From the NCBI GenBank assembly GCA_022820725.1, contig JAJEFA010000011.1, positions 1-64,000 of the forward strand: DNA of 64,000 nucleotides. The letters are read 5' to 3'. This document shows, piece by piece, positions 24,644-33,921 of the stretch. Origin of the DNA: Candidatus Binatia bacterium. GTDB lineage: Bacteria; Desulfobacterota; Binatia; Bin18. Made by a program: the position numbers and the translations under genes. The notes beneath the pieces were generated by a model, which was not told the origin of the DNA, made no database searches, and saw only the letters and a program-made list of their open reading frames with translations. Positions within the stretch are counted from its first letter, which is position 1; each line of letters opens with the position of its first letter.

Positions 24644-25932
24644 TACATATTGTTCGGGCTGCTCGGCATGGCTTCTCGTAGCTGCTCCAACTCACGCTGT
24701 TCTCTGGATGACAGTGCCTGTCTCAGGCGCTTACGATTGAGTTGCGCAAGCTGCGTGAGCTTGGCCTTCGATTGCTCGGACCGGGTGACTTCTTCGCCGA
24801 ACAGTTCCGTGCCGTAGGCATCAAGTATATTTCCGTCGATCAGACGGTTCAGATCAGGTCCAATTACACGCCGCGGTTGCTCCTCGGAGCCGGGCGTCGG
24901 CAGCAGCCAAACGGTTCCACGGCGCGCGGCACGACAGATGATCGGGCTGTGTGTGGTCACCAGGAATTGCATATTGGGAAAGCGATTGACGAACCAGTCA
25001 CCGATGAGTTGTTGCCAGCCAGGGTGTAGGTGAGCGTCGATTTCATCGATCGCTACTACACCAGGAAGCGTAATCGCTCCGGTATCGATGTCGATGCCGC
25101 GCAGGGCCGTTTCGGTGCCGAAAGCCAAGAACAGCAAGCGCATCAACTCGAACGTCAAACTGAGAATCGAGCGGTAGCCGTCGCTCATCTCCTGGACGGC
25201 CACCTGGGAGCCAAAGCCGTCAACAATCTGTACCTGCTCCGAGGTTACGCCGGAGATACGGGCGCCGTGTGGCAACAGCTTGGCGCCATTGATGAAGTCA
25301 ATCACTGCACTCTGTATTTTCTTCGCTTCAGCGTTCTTTTCGAGCCTCTTGATCTGGAGGTCTCTCAACCATCGGAGGCTCTCACCGAGCGCTACGTTTT
25401 CGCCGAATGCCGAGAGGTGGGGAGCCAAGCGGGGGTGGGTGACGTAGAGTTCATCCATCTTCGGATCGGCGCCAGAGAAGCGGCGAAATGGTCCGAACGA
25501 ACTGGAGAACCAGCCGATACCCTCTCCCCAAACGGTTCTATTGGCGTACCGCTGGGAGGAGAACTTAATCGAAGCGTGACCTCCATCAGGTTGGTCACTG
25601 CCCAAGTCGGCGTTGATTTGTGCCTTGGCATAAATCGCGCCCTCACCTCGCTTCTCCTGGCCCGTCCACCTATCCTCGTCATGGGTACGTAGTCTGACAT
25701 CAATCGACCCGGATTCCTCGCCGTCCGTAAGCCAGCGAGACCAGTTCTCACGAGTGGCGTGTGCATTCGACTCGCCCATGAGCGCCAGCGCGAGGGCGCG
25801 GACCACCGTTGACTTGCCGGCGCCGTTATCGCCCAGAATGACGTGCCAGCCCGGCCATTCCCCTGGCCGTAGGTGGAGGTCGAATTCTCGTATTGAGCGA
25901 ATATTTCTAAGAGTCAACCGTTGAACGTGCAT
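24643..25932 (-). CDS. ptuA: AAA ATPase, Septu PtuA-like
   Basis: 429 residues from the ATG at 25932 (an ATG 13 codons upstream is possible; neither has a strong ribosome site). It is an SMC/OLD-like ATPase: Walker A ILGDNGAGKSTVVRALALAL at about 33-52, a signature-like MSDGYRSILSLTFELMRLL, Walker B VVAIDEIDAHLHPGW, then LVTTHSPIICRAA. PtuA-type ATPases hold and trigger PtuB. The gene lies 110 bases downstream of htpX in the same direction. Confidence 0.82.
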   Translation of the reverse strand: MHVQRLTLRNIRSIREFDLHLRPGEWPGWHVILGDNGAGKSTVVRALALALMGESNAHATRENWSRWLTDGEESGSIDVRLRTHDEDRWTGQEKRGEGAIYAKAQINADLGSDQPDGGHASIKFSSQRYANRTVWGEGIGWFSSSFGPFRRFSGADPKMDELYVTHPRLAPHLSAFGENVALGESLRWLRDLQIKRLEKNAEAKKIQSAVIDFINGAKLLPHGARISGVTSEQVQIVDGFGSQVAVQEMSDGYRSILSLTFELMRLLFLAFGTETALRGIDIDTGAITLPGVVAIDEIDAHLHPGWQQLIGDWFVNRFPNMQFLVTTHSPIICRAARRGTVWLLPTPGSEEQPRRVIGPDLNRLIDGNILDAYGTELFGEEVTRSEQSKAKLTQLAQLNRKRLRQALSSREQRELEQLREAMPSSPNNM

Positions 25933-26051
25933 GGGAGCTTCTCGCAGATCGTATTCGAGGCATCCTGGCACGCAGGCGGGAGAGGGTCAACCTTGATACC
26001 CCTGGACGAGTCCGAGAAGCGACAATGCACGCCCTCTAACAATCGAGGCCG

Positions 26052-26903
26052 TTACGCCATGCGCCCGGACATCGCCCGCAGCCGCGCGATGCGCTCTTCC
26101 AGGGGTGGATGGGTGGTAAACAGCCCGGCCATGGAGCGCCCGGACAGCGGGTTGACGATAAAGAAGTGGGCCGTCTGAGGTGAGGCCTCCATGGGCATGC
26201 GCTCGGATGCGAAGCCGAGCTTTTCCAGAGCCGACGCCAGGCCCTCGGGGTCGCCGCTCATCTGGGCACCGCTCCGGTCTGCGGCGTATTCGCGCGTGCG
26301 AGAGATCGCCATCTGGATAATCGTAGCCGCCAGCGGTGCCAGAACCGCCATCAGAATGAGCCCCAGCATCCCGCCGCCGCCTTCGTCGTCATCGCTGCGG
26401 CTGAACCCGCCAAAAATGGCGGCCCACTGGGCCATATTGGCAATCATCATGATGACCCCGGCCAGGGTCGCGGCAATGGAACTGATGAGGATGTCGCGGT
26501 TCTTCACATGGGCGAGTTCATGCGCCAGGACGCCGGTCAGCTCGCGCTCATTCATCACACGCAGAATGCCCTGGGTGACCGCCACGGCCGCGTTTTCGGG
26601 ATTCCGGCCCGTGGCAAAGGCGTTGGCTCCCTCGGAGGGGATAATATACAGCTTGGGCATGGGCAGGCCGGCCCGAACGGTCAGGGCGTGAACAATGCGG
26701 TAGAGCTGTGGAGTGTCGGCTTCCGAGACCTGATGCGCGCCGTACATTTTGAGGACGATCTTGTCCGAAAACCAATAGCTGCCGAAGTTCATGATAATGG
26801 CAAAGATAAAAGCAATGGTCAGTCCCTGAGCGCCGCCGAAATACTGCCCGATCAGCATAATCAGGCCGGTCAGGGCTCCGAGTAAAAGCGTGGTGCGTAG
26901 CAT
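26052..26903 (-). CDS. htpX: Membrane zinc metalloprotease HtpX
   Basis: 283 residues from [20 protein letters not shown]. Two N-terminal and two central membrane segments; the zinc site is [13 protein letters not shown] (HExxH) with the downstream Glu in [14 protein letters not shown]. It ends in [18 protein letters not shown]. HtpX degrades misfolded inner-membrane proteins. Its 3' end is intact here and present again, degenerate, at about 23770-23842. Confidence 0.93.
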   Translation of the reverse strand: MLRTTLLLGALTGLIMLIGQYFGGAQGLTIAFIFAIIMNFGSYWFSDKIVLKMYGAHQVSEADTPQLYRIVHALTVRAGLPMPKLYIIPSEGANAFATGRNPENAAVAVTQGILRVMNERELTGVLAHELAHVKNRDILISSIAATLAGVIMMIANMAQWAAIFGGFSRSDDDEGGGGMLGLILMAVLAPLAATIIQMAISRTREYAADRSGAQMSGDPEGLASALEKLGFASERMPMEASPQTAHFFIVNPLSGRSMAGLFTTHPPLEERIARLRAMSGRMA

Positions 26904-27007
26904 GGTCGTCATCTCCTCCGCGCTCAATTCCAACCGAGGCGAGCGCTTACTGGTCGTATGAGTATACGCTAAGTCTGCCCGGAGGTGATGTCAATTCCAC
27001 GCCTGTA

Positions 27008-27922
27008 CTAGCCGACAAAGCGGCTGAGTAGGAGACCTGCAATCAGCAGAGCGCCGTATTCGAGGTGCAGCTTTGCCGTTTGCTCGTCAATGCCGAGCAG
27101 TTCGTCTTCTTGAAACACGCGCCGCACCGCGGGAATCGCCAGTCGAAGGGATAAAAACGTCAGCCCAATCGACCAGGGGGCATAGCCGGAAAGGACGAGG
27201 AGCCCGGTCAGGATGAACGCGCCATAGATCAGCGCCGCCAGTTCCCAGTTGGCCGCGCGACGCCCAACCAGCGTCGCCAGGGTATTTTTCCCGTGAGAGG
27301 TGTCGGCCTCAATGTCTCGGATATTGTTGGCTTGCAAAATGGCGGCCACCAGACAGCCGACCGGCAGGGAGATCAGCACCGGAGCCAGGGCAAACATCTC
27401 ACGCTGGACATAATAGGCCCCAATAATAATCACCGTTCCCATGAAGACAAAAACGGTTGCTTCCCCCAGCGCAATATAGGCGAGGGAGAGCGGTCTGGCC
27501 GTGTAAAAATATCCGGCCAGCACGCTGGCCACACCCAGGGCCAGGATGGGCCAGCCACACAGCCCGACCAGCACCAGACCAAAGATACTGCCAATGACAA
27601 AGGCGATCATCCCGCCCCAATACATTTCGTTGGGCGAGAGCAATTGGCGCGGCAGAACCTGGCTCCCGCTCTGGGATGCCAGCGTATCCACGCCGCTCTG
27701 ATGGTCGTAGTAGTCGTTGACCATATTGGTCCCAATATGAATGAAGAGCGCGCCACCCAGCGCTATAAAAAAACGTCCCCAGAAAAAGGGGCCGTCCAGC
27801 GCGCCCAGGACCGACCCGATCACCACTGGTGTCACAGAGGCGGTGAACGAAAAGGGGCGAGAGGCTTCAATCCAGACTCTGAGGCGGCTGGGGGCCGGAC
27901 CGCTCGGCAGGGCGTGCTCCAT
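27008..27922 (-). CDS. menA: UbiA-family prenyltransferase, MenA-like
   Basis: 304 residues from the ATG at 27922 (AAGGAGA upstream; an ATG 8 codons earlier lacks this). Nine or so membrane helices. The first Asp-rich motif is NMVNDYYDHQSGVD and the second NNIRDIEADTSHGKNTLATL, the MenA pattern, so the product probably attaches a polyprenyl tail to 1,4-dihydroxy-2-naphthoate for menaquinone. Other men genes are not in the window, so the exact acceptor is inferred. Confidence 0.82.
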   Translation of the reverse strand: MEHALPSGPAPSRLRVWIEASRPFSFTASVTPVVIGSVLGALDGPFFWGRFFIALGGALFIHIGTNMVNDYYDHQSGVDTLASQSGSQVLPRQLLSPNEMYWGGMIAFVIGSIFGLVLVGLCGWPILALGVASVLAGYFYTARPLSLAYIALGEATVFVFMGTVIIIGAYYVQREMFALAPVLISLPVGCLVAAILQANNIRDIEADTSHGKNTLATLVGRRAANWELAALIYGAFILTGLLVLSGYAPWSIGLTFLSLRLAIPAVRRVFQEDELLGIDEQTAKLHLEYGALLIAGLLLSRFVG

Positions 27923-27955
27923 AGGTCGGTCTCCTTTCGCCCGCATTATGGATCA

Positions 27956-28008
27956 AAAGAGTAAACGTGTCCTCCAATAGATGCAAGATGTTGACACGTT
28001 TACTCTTT
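27956..28008. repeat. Stop-codon hairpin repeat, copy C
   Basis: Arms AAAGAGTAAACGTGTCC and GTTGACACGTTTACTCTTT pair over about 14 bp. The loop keeps CTCCAATAGATG but is 2-3 bases shorter than in copy G. It sits in the divergent gap between the menA-like gene and the VOC gene, so it does not provide a stop codon here. Confidence 0.8.
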
Positions 28009-28095
28009 GCCGCAGGGAAACAGTACAGGGAAAAAACGCAGCACGGGCGTGGCCTCTCTTGCCTTCAACGGTCCAAACACGCTACACCCTCTGCG

Positions 28096-28145
28096 AGCGC
28101 GGCAGGCGGAAAGCCTGCCCTGAGCCTAGTCGAAGGGGAGGAGCC
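28096..28145. repeat. REP-like repeat supplying the ribosome site of the next gene
   Basis: GCAGGCGGAAAGCCTGCCCT, then GAGCCTAGTCGAAGGGGAGG: a widely dispersed bacterial intergenic repeat type (GCCTGCCCTGAGC..GTCGAAGGG). Its GGGGAGGAG end is placed 3-6 bases before the ATG at 28146 and is the only ribosome site available. Confidence 0.55.
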
Positions 28146-28601
28146 ATGGCAGAGGACAGCCCACCACTTGGCCGGCTGGATCACGTCGGCATCGCAGTGC
28201 GCAGCATCGAACAGGCCCGGACGTTTTTTGAGGGGATACTTGGGGCCAAGTTCGTGTTTGAACGCGTTGAGCGTAGCGGCACCTTTCGCTTTATGGTTTT
28301 TGATCTCCAGGGCTTCACGATCGAACTCTTGGAGCCGATCACTCCGGACGGTTTTCTTGCCAAATTCCTCGAAAAGCGCGGCGAGGGTGTGCATCATATC
28401 ACGCTCCAAACCCCGGACCTCAAAGAAAAAGTCTCGTTTCTGGAAGGCAAGGGGGTGCGCGTGGTTGATAAGCATCTGGACGAGTCGGATTTCCGTGACG
28501 CCTTTATCTCGCCGAAAAGTGCGTGCGGCGTGCTGTTTCAGCTCAGCGACACCAAACCACCGCTCGATACTGAGCCGTATTGGAAACGGGGGAAATTGTA
28601 G
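28146..28601 (+). CDS. VOC family protein, probably methylmalonyl-CoA epimerase
   Basis: 151 residues. Two glyoxalase/VOC half-domains: LDHVGIAVRSIEQARTFFEG, and GEGVHHITLQTPDLKEKVSF with the paired metal His (HV near the start, HHI in the middle) and Glu residues (IELLEP, FQL). Length and motif spacing fit methylmalonyl-CoA epimerase, which interconverts the (R) and (S) thioesters. No mutase gene is adjacent, so another VOC isomerase is possible. Confidence 0.7.
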   Translation: MAEDSPPLGRLDHVGIAVRSIEQARTFFEGILGAKFVFERVERSGTFRFMVFDLQGFTIELLEPITPDGFLAKFLEKRGEGVHHITLQTPDLKEKVSFLEGKGVRVVDKHLDESDFRDAFISPKSACGVLFQLSDTKPPLDTEPYWKRGKL

Positions 28602-28602
28602 G

Positions 28603-28686
28603 GGCAACCCCCTGTAGTTGCCCTGTTTGGATAACCACGGGGGGTTGCCCCGTTTGGGCAGGCACAGGGGCCTGCCCCTACTCGGT
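28603..28686. repeat. Paired GGGGCAACCCC-type repeats
   Basis: GGGGCAACCCCCTGTAGTTG, CCACGGGGGGTTGCCCCG and GCAGGCACAGGGGCCTGCCC are short palindromes stacked between the VOC gene and the transporter gene. They belong to the common GTAGGGGC..GCCCCTAC intergenic class. They may act as weak terminators; nothing coding is present. Confidence 0.5.
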
Positions 28687-28687
28687 T

Positions 28688-30811
28688 ATGAACGTCAAAC
28701 GCGCCTTGATTCTGACGCCCCTGATACTGATTGCACTCCTGTTGCAGTCGTACTTCTGGGTACCGAGCTATGAAAAGCAGTCCGTGGGCAATCCCGCCCG
28801 GCTGCGCACTTATATCGAGGGGTCTATCGCCGACGCCAAGATTCTGAATCCCATTCTGAACGCGGATGGGGCGAGCAGCCGCATTACGGATTTCGTTTTC
28901 GACGGCCTGCTCGATATGGATGAAAACCTGAACCTGCGCGGCCGGCTGGCGACGGACTGGTCGATTACTGAAAAAGCCTACCTGCTTGCCCGGCCCGAGA
29001 TAACACTACCGGACGGTAGCCCTGCGACTGGGGAGCGCCTGCTCGAAGTCCTCTCCCAGGCGCAGGTGAACGGCAACCTGCCGGAACTGGACGGCATACT
29101 CCTCTCTCTCCGGCTCCTGCCCGCCGGGGAAAAAAACGAGACGCTCACCCTTGTGGAACCCGACGAGCAGGGGAACCCGTCTCCAACCTCGGTCGAGGTG
29201 ACGATTCGGACTCCGCCACGGGTCGAGTTCACCCTGAGCAGGGTAGACCAGGACTTCTTTACGCGCCTGACTCCGCTTCTGGGTGCAGCCTATTTTCAGG
29301 ATTTCCCCTACGCCGATCACATCACGGTTGCCGATGCCGCCCTGCGCGAGAAAGTACAGCCGCAGGTTCCGGCATTATTACCCGTGGCCGAGCATAACCC
29401 CGTTATCCTGTTTCACTTGCGACAGGATGCCCGCTTTCATGATGGCCATCCGTTCGACGCCGGCGATGTCAAATTCACGTATGAAGCCATTATGAACCCG
29501 CGTAATATCTCGCCTCGGACCTCGGACTATGAGCCGATTAAACGGGTCGATATTCTCGATCCTCATACGGTCCAAGTCACCTATAAACGGCTGTATTCGC
29601 CGGCCATTAACGCCTGGATGATGGGGATTCTGCCCGAGCATTTGCTGAATGAGGCGGCAATGGGAAAAGAAATGGCCGAGCGCGGGCTGTCGGACGCGGC
29701 GCGGGCCAGCTTCGGGATGCGCGACAGCCAGTTTAACCGTCAGCCGCTCGGGACCGGTCCCTTCCGGTTTGTCGAGTGGCAGGGGGATGAGTTTATCCAT
29801 CTCATTCGTAACGAAGATTACTGGGAGCGCGCCCCCGAGTATGAACACTATTATTTCCGCGTCATCCCCGAGTTGCTGACCCAAGAGGTTGAATTCAAGA
29901 GTGGTGCCATCGACGCCTACGGCGTGCAGCCGCACCAGGTGGCCCGATACAAACAAGAGGAGGCGTATCAGTCGTTTTCCAGCCTGGGCTTTGGCTATTC
30001 CTATATCGGCTATAACAATCGTAATCCTTTATTTGCCGATAAGCGGGTGCGGCGCGCCCTGGGCATGGCCATTAATGTCGATGAGATCATTACCTATCTG
30101 CTGTACGGGGAAGGTGAGCAGATCACCGGGCCCTACCCGCGCCAGACCGAGTGGTATAACCCGACGATTCCTCCCATCCCGTATGACCCGGAGGGCGCGC
30201 AACGCCTGCTTGAGGAAGTGGGCTGGCAGCGCAATAGCGAGGGCTGGCTGGAGAAAGACGGGCAGGTGTTTGAATTCAATCTCATCACCAATAATGGCAA
30301 CCTGATCCGCGCCAATATCATGACCATCGCTCAGGACGCCTGGAAAAATATCGGGGTCAAATGCAATACCCAGGTCTTTGAGTGGGCGGTTTTTCTCAAG
30401 GACTTCGTCAATACCGGTTCGTTTGACGCGGTGGTCCTGGGCTGGAGCATGGGCATCGATCCCGACCTGTATCAAATTTTTCACTCCAGTCAGGCCGGCC
30501 CCCAGCAGTTGAATTTTGTCGGCTATACCAGCCCGGAGGCCGACGCGCTGATCGTCCGTATCCGCCAGGAGTATGACCTTGACCAACAGCGCGCCCTGGC
30601 CCATCGCCTGCACCAGGTGATTGCCGACGACCAACCCTACACCTTTCTGTACGTTGGGCTGGCAACCCGCGTCCTGGACAAAAAAATTGTCCTGGTCGAA
30701 AGAGCGGCCGACGGCCGCGAGCGCTATGAAAAAATCTACCCCACCAAGAGCGGCAGCATTGCCTTTTATTTCAACAAGTGGCGTAAGCTCGAATTCACGC
30801 CCGACTTTTAG
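28688..30811 (+). CDS. ABC transporter peptide/nickel substrate-binding protein, enlarged
   Basis: 707 residues, well above the usual 500-550. An N-terminal hydrophobic segment (LILTPLILIALLLQSYFWV) lacks a lipobox Cys, so it is probably a membrane anchor or uncleaved signal. SBP family 5 features: SIADAKILNPILNADGASSR, then DVKFTYEAIMNP, and GYSYIGYNNRNPLFADKRVR. An extra region of about 170 residues (about 100-240) precedes FHLRQDARFHDGHPFDAGDV. First gene of a five-gene importer operon; the ligand is probably peptide or another oligomer. Confidence 0.85.
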   Translation: MNVKRALILTPLILIALLLQSYFWVPSYEKQSVGNPARLRTYIEGSIADAKILNPILNADGASSRITDFVFDGLLDMDENLNLRGRLATDWSITEKAYLLARPEITLPDGSPATGERLLEVLSQAQVNGNLPELDGILLSLRLLPAGEKNETLTLVEPDEQGNPSPTSVEVTIRTPPRVEFTLSRVDQDFFTRLTPLLGAAYFQDFPYADHITVADAALREKVQPQVPALLPVAEHNPVILFHLRQDARFHDGHPFDAGDVKFTYEAIMNPRNISPRTSDYEPIKRVDILDPHTVQVTYKRLYSPAINAWMMGILPEHLLNEAAMGKEMAERGLSDAARASFGMRDSQFNRQPLGTGPFRFVEWQGDEFIHLIRNEDYWERAPEYEHYYFRVIPELLTQEVEFKSGAIDAYGVQPHQVARYKQEEAYQSFSSLGFGYSYIGYNNRNPLFADKRVRRALGMAINVDEIITYLLYGEGEQITGPYPRQTEWYNPTIPPIPYDPEGAQRLLEEVGWQRNSEGWLEKDGQVFEFNLITNNGNLIRANIMTIAQDAWKNIGVKCNTQVFEWAVFLKDFVNTGSFDAVVLGWSMGIDPDLYQIFHSSQAGPQQLNFVGYTSPEADALIVRIRQEYDLDQQRALAHRLHQVIADDQPYTFLYVGLATRVLDKKIVLVERAADGRERYEKIYPTKSGSIAFYFNKWRKLEFTPDF

Positions 30812-30819
30812 GACCGATC

Positions 30820-31782
30820 ATGTGGGTTTTTCTGCTGCGTGCCATTCTCCAGCGCCTGGTTCTCCTGGTCGTGATTTCGATGATCGCCTTCTCGATTGTC
30901 CATCTCGCACCCGGTGAACCCAGCGAGGTCGACCCCGCCAACCCGCGCATGAAGCCCGAGGATATTGCGCGTATTCGCGCCGCCTTTCATCTGGACGAAC
31001 CCCTGTCCGTGCAGTACGTCTACTGGCTGCGCGACCTGGCAACCGGCGAGCTGAAATCGTTTAAGGACAGCCAGCCGGTGCTGCCAAAAATCTGGCGCCG
31101 GTTCCTCAACTCCCTGCCGCTCTTCATCTGCGCCACGCTGATTGTGTGGAGCCTGTCCTTTCCAACCGGCATTCAGGCCGCCATCCAGCGCGGCTCTCCA
31201 TTTGATCGCACCACGACCTTTGTGGCCTACGCCTTCATATCCATCCCTGGCTTCTTCCTGTCCTACCTGGCCATTCAATGGGTCGTAGACCTCTTCAACG
31301 TGCCCATCATCGGCATGCGCACCTTTGGTATGGAAAACGCGCAGCCGGCCTTTCGCTGGATGGACCGGTTGTGGCATCTGGTCGTGCCATCCGTGATGTC
31401 GGCGATTGCCGGCATTGCCATTCTGTCCCGCTACGTCCGCTCCCAGATGCTCGAAGTGGTGCGCCAGGACTATGTCCGCACCGCACGGGCCAAAGGGCTG
31501 CCCGAAGAGAGCGTCATCTACCGCCACGCCTTACGCAACGCCCTCCTGCCGTTTGTGACGATGTTCGGCTTTTTGTTGCCGGGCTTGATCGGCGGCTCGG
31601 TGATCTTTGAGCAGATCTTTGCCTGGCCGGGCCTCGGACGGCTGGGCTATGAGGCGATTCTCGCTCGGGATTTTCCCGTTATCCTGACGATTAACTTTAT
31701 TGCCGCCACGCTGACGCTGGCTGGCACCCTCGTCTCGGACATCCTCTACGCTGTTGTTGATCCACGTATTCGATTGCAATAA
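30820..31782 (+). CDS. ABC importer permease (DppB/OppB type)
   Basis: 320 residues, six membrane helices. The N-terminal LRAILQRLVLLVVISMIAFS and the cytoplasmic EAA loop VRTARAKGLPEESVIYRHAL, RNALLP are typical of the first permease of peptide/nickel importers. It starts 8 bases after the binding-protein gene and ends 2 bases before the next permease gene, so it is firmly part of the operon. Confidence 0.92.
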   Translation: MWVFLLRAILQRLVLLVVISMIAFSIVHLAPGEPSEVDPANPRMKPEDIARIRAAFHLDEPLSVQYVYWLRDLATGELKSFKDSQPVLPKIWRRFLNSLPLFICATLIVWSLSFPTGIQAAIQRGSPFDRTTTFVAYAFISIPGFFLSYLAIQWVVDLFNVPIIGMRTFGMENAQPAFRWMDRLWHLVVPSVMSAIAGIAILSRYVRSQMLEVVRQDYVRTARAKGLPEESVIYRHALRNALLPFVTMFGFLLPGLIGGSVIFEQIFAWPGLGRLGYEAILARDFPVILTINFIAATLTLAGTLVSDILYAVVDPRIRLQ

Positions 31783-31784
31783 TC

Positions 31785-32765
31785 ATGGCTGAACTGACGC
31801 ATCGCGTTGCGCTTGAAGGGGAGGCGGAGCTTCCGAAACCGGAAACTCCGCTGCAGGAAGCCTGGCGCATCTTCCAGAAAGATCGGCTCGCCCTCAGTGG
31901 CCTGGTCGTGCTTGTCCTGCTGGTCGCGATGGCCGCTGCCGGGAAAGTGTTGACCGAGTGGGTGGTTGTTTTCGACCCGGCCACCGTTCGCCTGCCGGAT
32001 AAATTCCTGCCGCCCTTTTCCTCTGTCTCCCAGGCCCTCATCCCGGCCGCCCACCACCCGCTCGGAGGGCTCTATCTGCTCGGGACGGACGAGCTGGGCC
32101 GGGACGTGTTTGCGCGCATGTTGCAGGGTTCATTTGTGTCCTTATCGATCGGCTTTATTGCGGTTGGCATCTCGGTCACGATCGGCATTATTCTCGGCGG
32201 CCTGTCCGGTTTCTACGGGAACGTCAAGCTCGGCCTGCTCTCGGTCGATACGCTCATCATGCGCTTCACCGATATCATGCTGTGCTTTCCGACATTTTTT
32301 CTGATTCTGACCGTTGTCGCCCTCCTTCCACCGAGCATTTACAACATCATGATTGTGATTGGTCTGACCAGTTGGATGGCAACGGCGCGTTTTGTACGGG
32401 CCGAGTTTTTGGCCCTGCGGGAACAGGACTTTGTGGTGGCCGCCCAGGCGCTGGGCTTACCCGAGGGTCGGATCATCTTTCGGCATATGGTCCCGAACGC
32501 TATCGCCCCGGTCCTGGTCTCGGCCACCATCGGGGTGGCCGGCGCTATTCTGACCGAGTCGGGCCTCAGTTTTCTCGGGTTCGGGGTGCAGCCGCCGTAT
32601 GCGACCTGGGGCAACATCCTGGCCAGCGGCCGCGGGTTTATTTTTGATGCGCCGTGGTTGTTCTTTATTCCCGGTCTCGCCATTTTTGTCGTGGTCCTGG
32701 CGTTTAATCTGGTTGGCGAAGGACTGCGCGAGGCCCTCAACCCGCGTCTGCGGAATAAAGGGTAA
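31785..32765 (+). CDS. ABC importer permease (DppC/OppC type)
   Basis: 326 residues. N-terminal OppC-like tail (LQEAWRIFQKDRLALSGLVV), then membrane helices. A periplasmic insertion at about 60-95 precedes LGTDELGRDVFARML, the family hallmark; the EAA loop is VVAAQALGLPEGRIIFRHMV, PNA. Its stop codon TAA (32763-32765) is contributed by hairpin repeat copy D. Confidence 0.92.
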   Translation: MAELTHRVALEGEAELPKPETPLQEAWRIFQKDRLALSGLVVLVLLVAMAAAGKVLTEWVVVFDPATVRLPDKFLPPFSSVSQALIPAAHHPLGGLYLLGTDELGRDVFARMLQGSFVSLSIGFIAVGISVTIGIILGGLSGFYGNVKLGLLSVDTLIMRFTDIMLCFPTFFLILTVVALLPPSIYNIMIVIGLTSWMATARFVRAEFLALREQDFVVAAQALGLPEGRIIFRHMVPNAIAPVLVSATIGVAGAILTESGLSFLGFGVQPPYATWGNILASGRGFIFDAPWLFFIPGLAIFVVVLAFNLVGEGLREALNPRLRNKG

Positions 32766-32810
32766 ACGTGTCCTCTACTAGACATGCAGATGGCGACCCG
32801 TTTACCCTTT
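32757..32810. repeat. Stop-codon hairpin repeat, copy D (compensatory arms)
   Basis: Arms AAAGGGTAAACGTGTCC and CGACCCGTTTACCCTTT. The consensus GAGTAA has become GGGTAA and the opposite arm TTACTC has become TTACCC, a compensatory change that preserves pairing. It begins inside the last codons of the dppC-like gene, provides its TAA, and fills the gap before the ATPase gene. Confidence 0.82.
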
Positions 32811-32820
32811 GCTGAACGGT

Positions 32821-33804
32821 ATGGCCCAGCCACTTCTCACTATTTCCGATCTGCACGTCTCCTTCTTCACCGAGCAAGGCGAAGTCAGAGCGGTCCGGGG
32901 CATCGATCTTGAGATCCAGCCGGGCCAGACTCTGGCGCTCGTCGGTGAGTCGGGCTGCGGCAAATCCGCCACGGCCTTGTCGATTATGCGCCTCATCGAA
33001 TCTCCAGGGCGTATCGTCAGCGGCTCCCTGGTATACAACGGCCGCGACCTGGCACGGCTATCCGAGGCAGAATTGCGCTCTATTCGGGGAAAGTCCATCG
33101 GTATGATCTTTCAAGAGCCGATGACCTCGCTGAATCCGGTTTTCACCATCGGCCACCAGATCGGCGAAGTGTTTCGACTCCATCAGGGGCTATCGCTACG
33201 CGAGGCCGACCGGGAAGCCGGGCGCTTACTGGAAACCGTCGGGATTCCCTCTCCGTGGCAACGGCTCGAACACTATCCGCACGAGCTGTCCGGCGGAATG
33301 AAACAGCGGGTGATGATTGCCATGGCGCTGGCCTGCCGTCCGGACTTGCTCATTGCCGACGAACCGACCACCGCCCTGGACGTTACGGTCCAGGCGCAGA
33401 TTCTTGATTTGCTCACCCGGCTCCAGGACGAGCTGGGCATGGCGATTCTGCTGATTACGCACAACCTCGGGGTGGTGGCGCAGTTCGCCCAGGATGCGGC
33501 GGTCATGTACGCGGGAAAAATTATCGAACGCGCCCAGGTTCGTCCGCTGTTTCACAACCCGCTGCACCCCTACACTCAGGCATTGCTGCACGCCGTGCCG
33601 CGCCGGGGTCACCGCTCCGAACGTCTGGCCGCGATCACCGGCAGTGTGCCGTCGCCGTTCCAGTATCCGCCGGGTTGCGCCTTTGCCGCCCGCTGTCCGG
33701 CAATGCTCGATGACTGTCCGACCAAACAGCCAGCGCTGAGCGTGGTCGAGCCTGGTCACGAGGCCGCGTGCTGGCTACATGAGGAAATAGGGGCTAGGGA
33801 TTAG
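32821..33804 (+). CDS. ABC importer ATPase (DppD/OppD type)
   Basis: 327 residues from the ATG at 32821 (no clear ribosome site; a TTG at 32809 is also in frame). Walker [22 protein letters not shown]-loop [17 protein letters not shown], signature [19 protein letters not shown], Walker [15 protein letters not shown]-loop [10 protein letters not shown]. The C-terminal oligopeptide-type extension has the Cys cluster [15 protein letters not shown], which in some homologues binds an iron-sulfur cluster. Confidence 0.93.
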   Translation: MAQPLLTISDLHVSFFTEQGEVRAVRGIDLEIQPGQTLALVGESGCGKSATALSIMRLIESPGRIVSGSLVYNGRDLARLSEAELRSIRGKSIGMIFQEPMTSLNPVFTIGHQIGEVFRLHQGLSLREADREAGRLLETVGIPSPWQRLEHYPHELSGGMKQRVMIAMALACRPDLLIADEPTTALDVTVQAQILDLLTRLQDELGMAILLITHNLGVVAQFAQDAAVMYAGKIIERAQVRPLFHNPLHPYTQALLHAVPRRGHRSERLAAITGSVPSPFQYPPGCAFAARCPAMLDDCPTKQPALSVVEPGHEAACWLHEEIGARD

Positions 33805-33921
33805 GGGTTGGGGATTAGGGAAGGAGTCGGAAGTAGAAGGTTGAAAATTGTGTCCCTCCTGCTCCCTCGCCCCTTGGGGGAGAGGGCTGGGGTGAGGGGT
33901 GAGGGAAATGAAGAGAGCATT
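33805..33921. repeat. G-rich and REP-like repeats between the two ATPase genes
   Basis: GGGGCTAGGGATTAGGGGTT, GGGGATTAGGG, then CCCCTTGGGGGAGAGGGCTG and GGGTGAGGGG. The first part has G-runs able to form a quadruplex on the plus strand; the second is the common CCCTTGGGGGAGAGGG..GGTGAGGGG repeat also present at 52983-53080. No gene. The ATG of the next gene follows directly. Confidence 0.55.

Noticed and set aside
23843..25932. Retron carrying PtuAB effectors
   Set aside because: PtuA/PtuB-like proteins occur in Ec78-type retrons, but no reverse transcriptase or msr/msd-like RNA is visible beside them.
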